Position numbers and translations under genes: made by a program
Notes under the pieces: generated by a model
Told to the model about the DNA's origin: nothing
Databases searched by the model: none
What the model saw: the letters and a program-made list of their open reading frames with translations, nothing else
In this document: positions 14,750-15,114 of the stretch, in pieces
Layout of the letters: each line of letters starts with the position of its first letter
Numbering within the stretch: position 1 is the stretch's first letter
Source: Bacillota bacterium
Lineage (GTDB): Bacteria > Bacillota > Bacilli > Alicyclobacillales > Alicyclobacillaceae
NCBI GenBank assembly: GCA_021820805.1
Contig: JAKADF010000023.1
Coordinates: 1 to 15,114, forward strand
DNA: 15,114 nt
Direction of reading: 5' to 3'

Positions 14750-15114
14750 CTGACCCATTGAACAGTTAGAAATGACAATGTTTCCGGTCGTGCTTCCAGC
14801 GCTTCCAGAATAGCCCCCTGTGTAGGCGCTACTCACAGTGACGGCGTATCCAAGGGCATCACCAAAGAGGCCAAAGATACAATCCGAAATCCGAATGTTT
14901 CCGCCCACAGTTATGCCGATCCCCGTGCCGCTGTTCGGACTTCCGGCGATACTTGCGCCGACGATTGTTGCGGATTCGCCTCCCGCAATGCCGATTATGG
15001 GAGAGTTTCCATCGCCGTATCTGCCACCCAAAACCGTTACCACGCCGCTGTTTATCTGCACTGACTGCGGCGAACCATCCGCACAACATTCCAACATATG
15101 CACCTCGCCCGCAT
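14750..15114 (-). CDS. Gly/Ser-rich repeat surface-type protein fragment, fused in frame to the CGNR gene; partial
   Basis: From the window edge the minus strand reads an open frame with no stop, rich in Gly, Ser, Thr, Ile and Val, with short beta-type repeats such as GGNIRISDC and TGNIVISNC spaced about 39 residues apart, and GIAGGESATIVG / GASIAGSPNSGTGIG blocks. This resembles beta-helix or GAGIGGG-repeat surface proteins of gut Clostridia. Base composition here is clearly GC-richer than the CGNR gene. The frame passes straight into the CGNR coding region, but no known CGNR protein carries such a domain. It may be a real junction with transferred DNA, the remains of another gene, or an assembly chimera at a contig end. 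The coordinate of the junction (about 14745-14765) is an estimate. Confidence 0.45.

Overview
The window looks like a chromosomal piece of a low-to-mid GC Bacillota, most likely Bacillales. Ribosome binding sites are strong GGAGG types, promoters look SigA-like, many starts are GTG or TTG, there is a CcpA cre-like site, and the gene families are typical of that group. All genes are on the minus strand except one M20 peptidase. No tRNA, rRNA, CRISPR array or insertion sequence was seen.

Layout from left to right. (1) 1-5185: a minus-strand operon for uptake and oxidation of 2-hydroxy acids, in transcription order lctP-like lactate permease, glcE-like FAD subunit, glcF Fe-S subunit and glcD FAD subunit (cut by the window edge). 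Its 330-bp leader holds a cre-like site and an AT-rich palindrome. (2) 5516-6517: a c-di-GMP phosphodiesterase-type HD-GYP protein with its own promoter. (3) 6742-8628: two oligopeptide ABC transporter ATPases (OppD and OppF type) with no permease or binding protein beside them. Divergent from them is a cytoplasmic M20/CPG2-type metallopeptidase (8821-9948). (4) 10031-13457: larA-larB-larC, encoding nickel-pincer lactate racemase (or a close relative) and two cofactor-synthesis proteins; larE is not in the window. (5) 13614-13973: a small HesB/IscA-like gene whose frame is interrupted by one in-frame TGA, exactly where the family has its first conserved cysteine. A hairpin with a GG-containing apical loop lies at bacterial SECIS distance, so this is a candidate selenoprotein and the most interesting item here. 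(6) 14048-14707: a CGNR zinc-finger (ABATE domain) putative regulator. Beyond about 14760 the sequence becomes GC-richer and encodes a Gly/Ser-rich repeat protein fragment in frame with it, which looks like a fusion or an assembly join.

How the genes fit together (inference): LctP would import lactate or glycolate, LarA would interconvert L- and D-lactate, and GlcDEF, which in E. coli also oxidises D-lactate, would feed electrons to the membrane and yield pyruvate. The two lactate modules are separate operons with different putative control sites.
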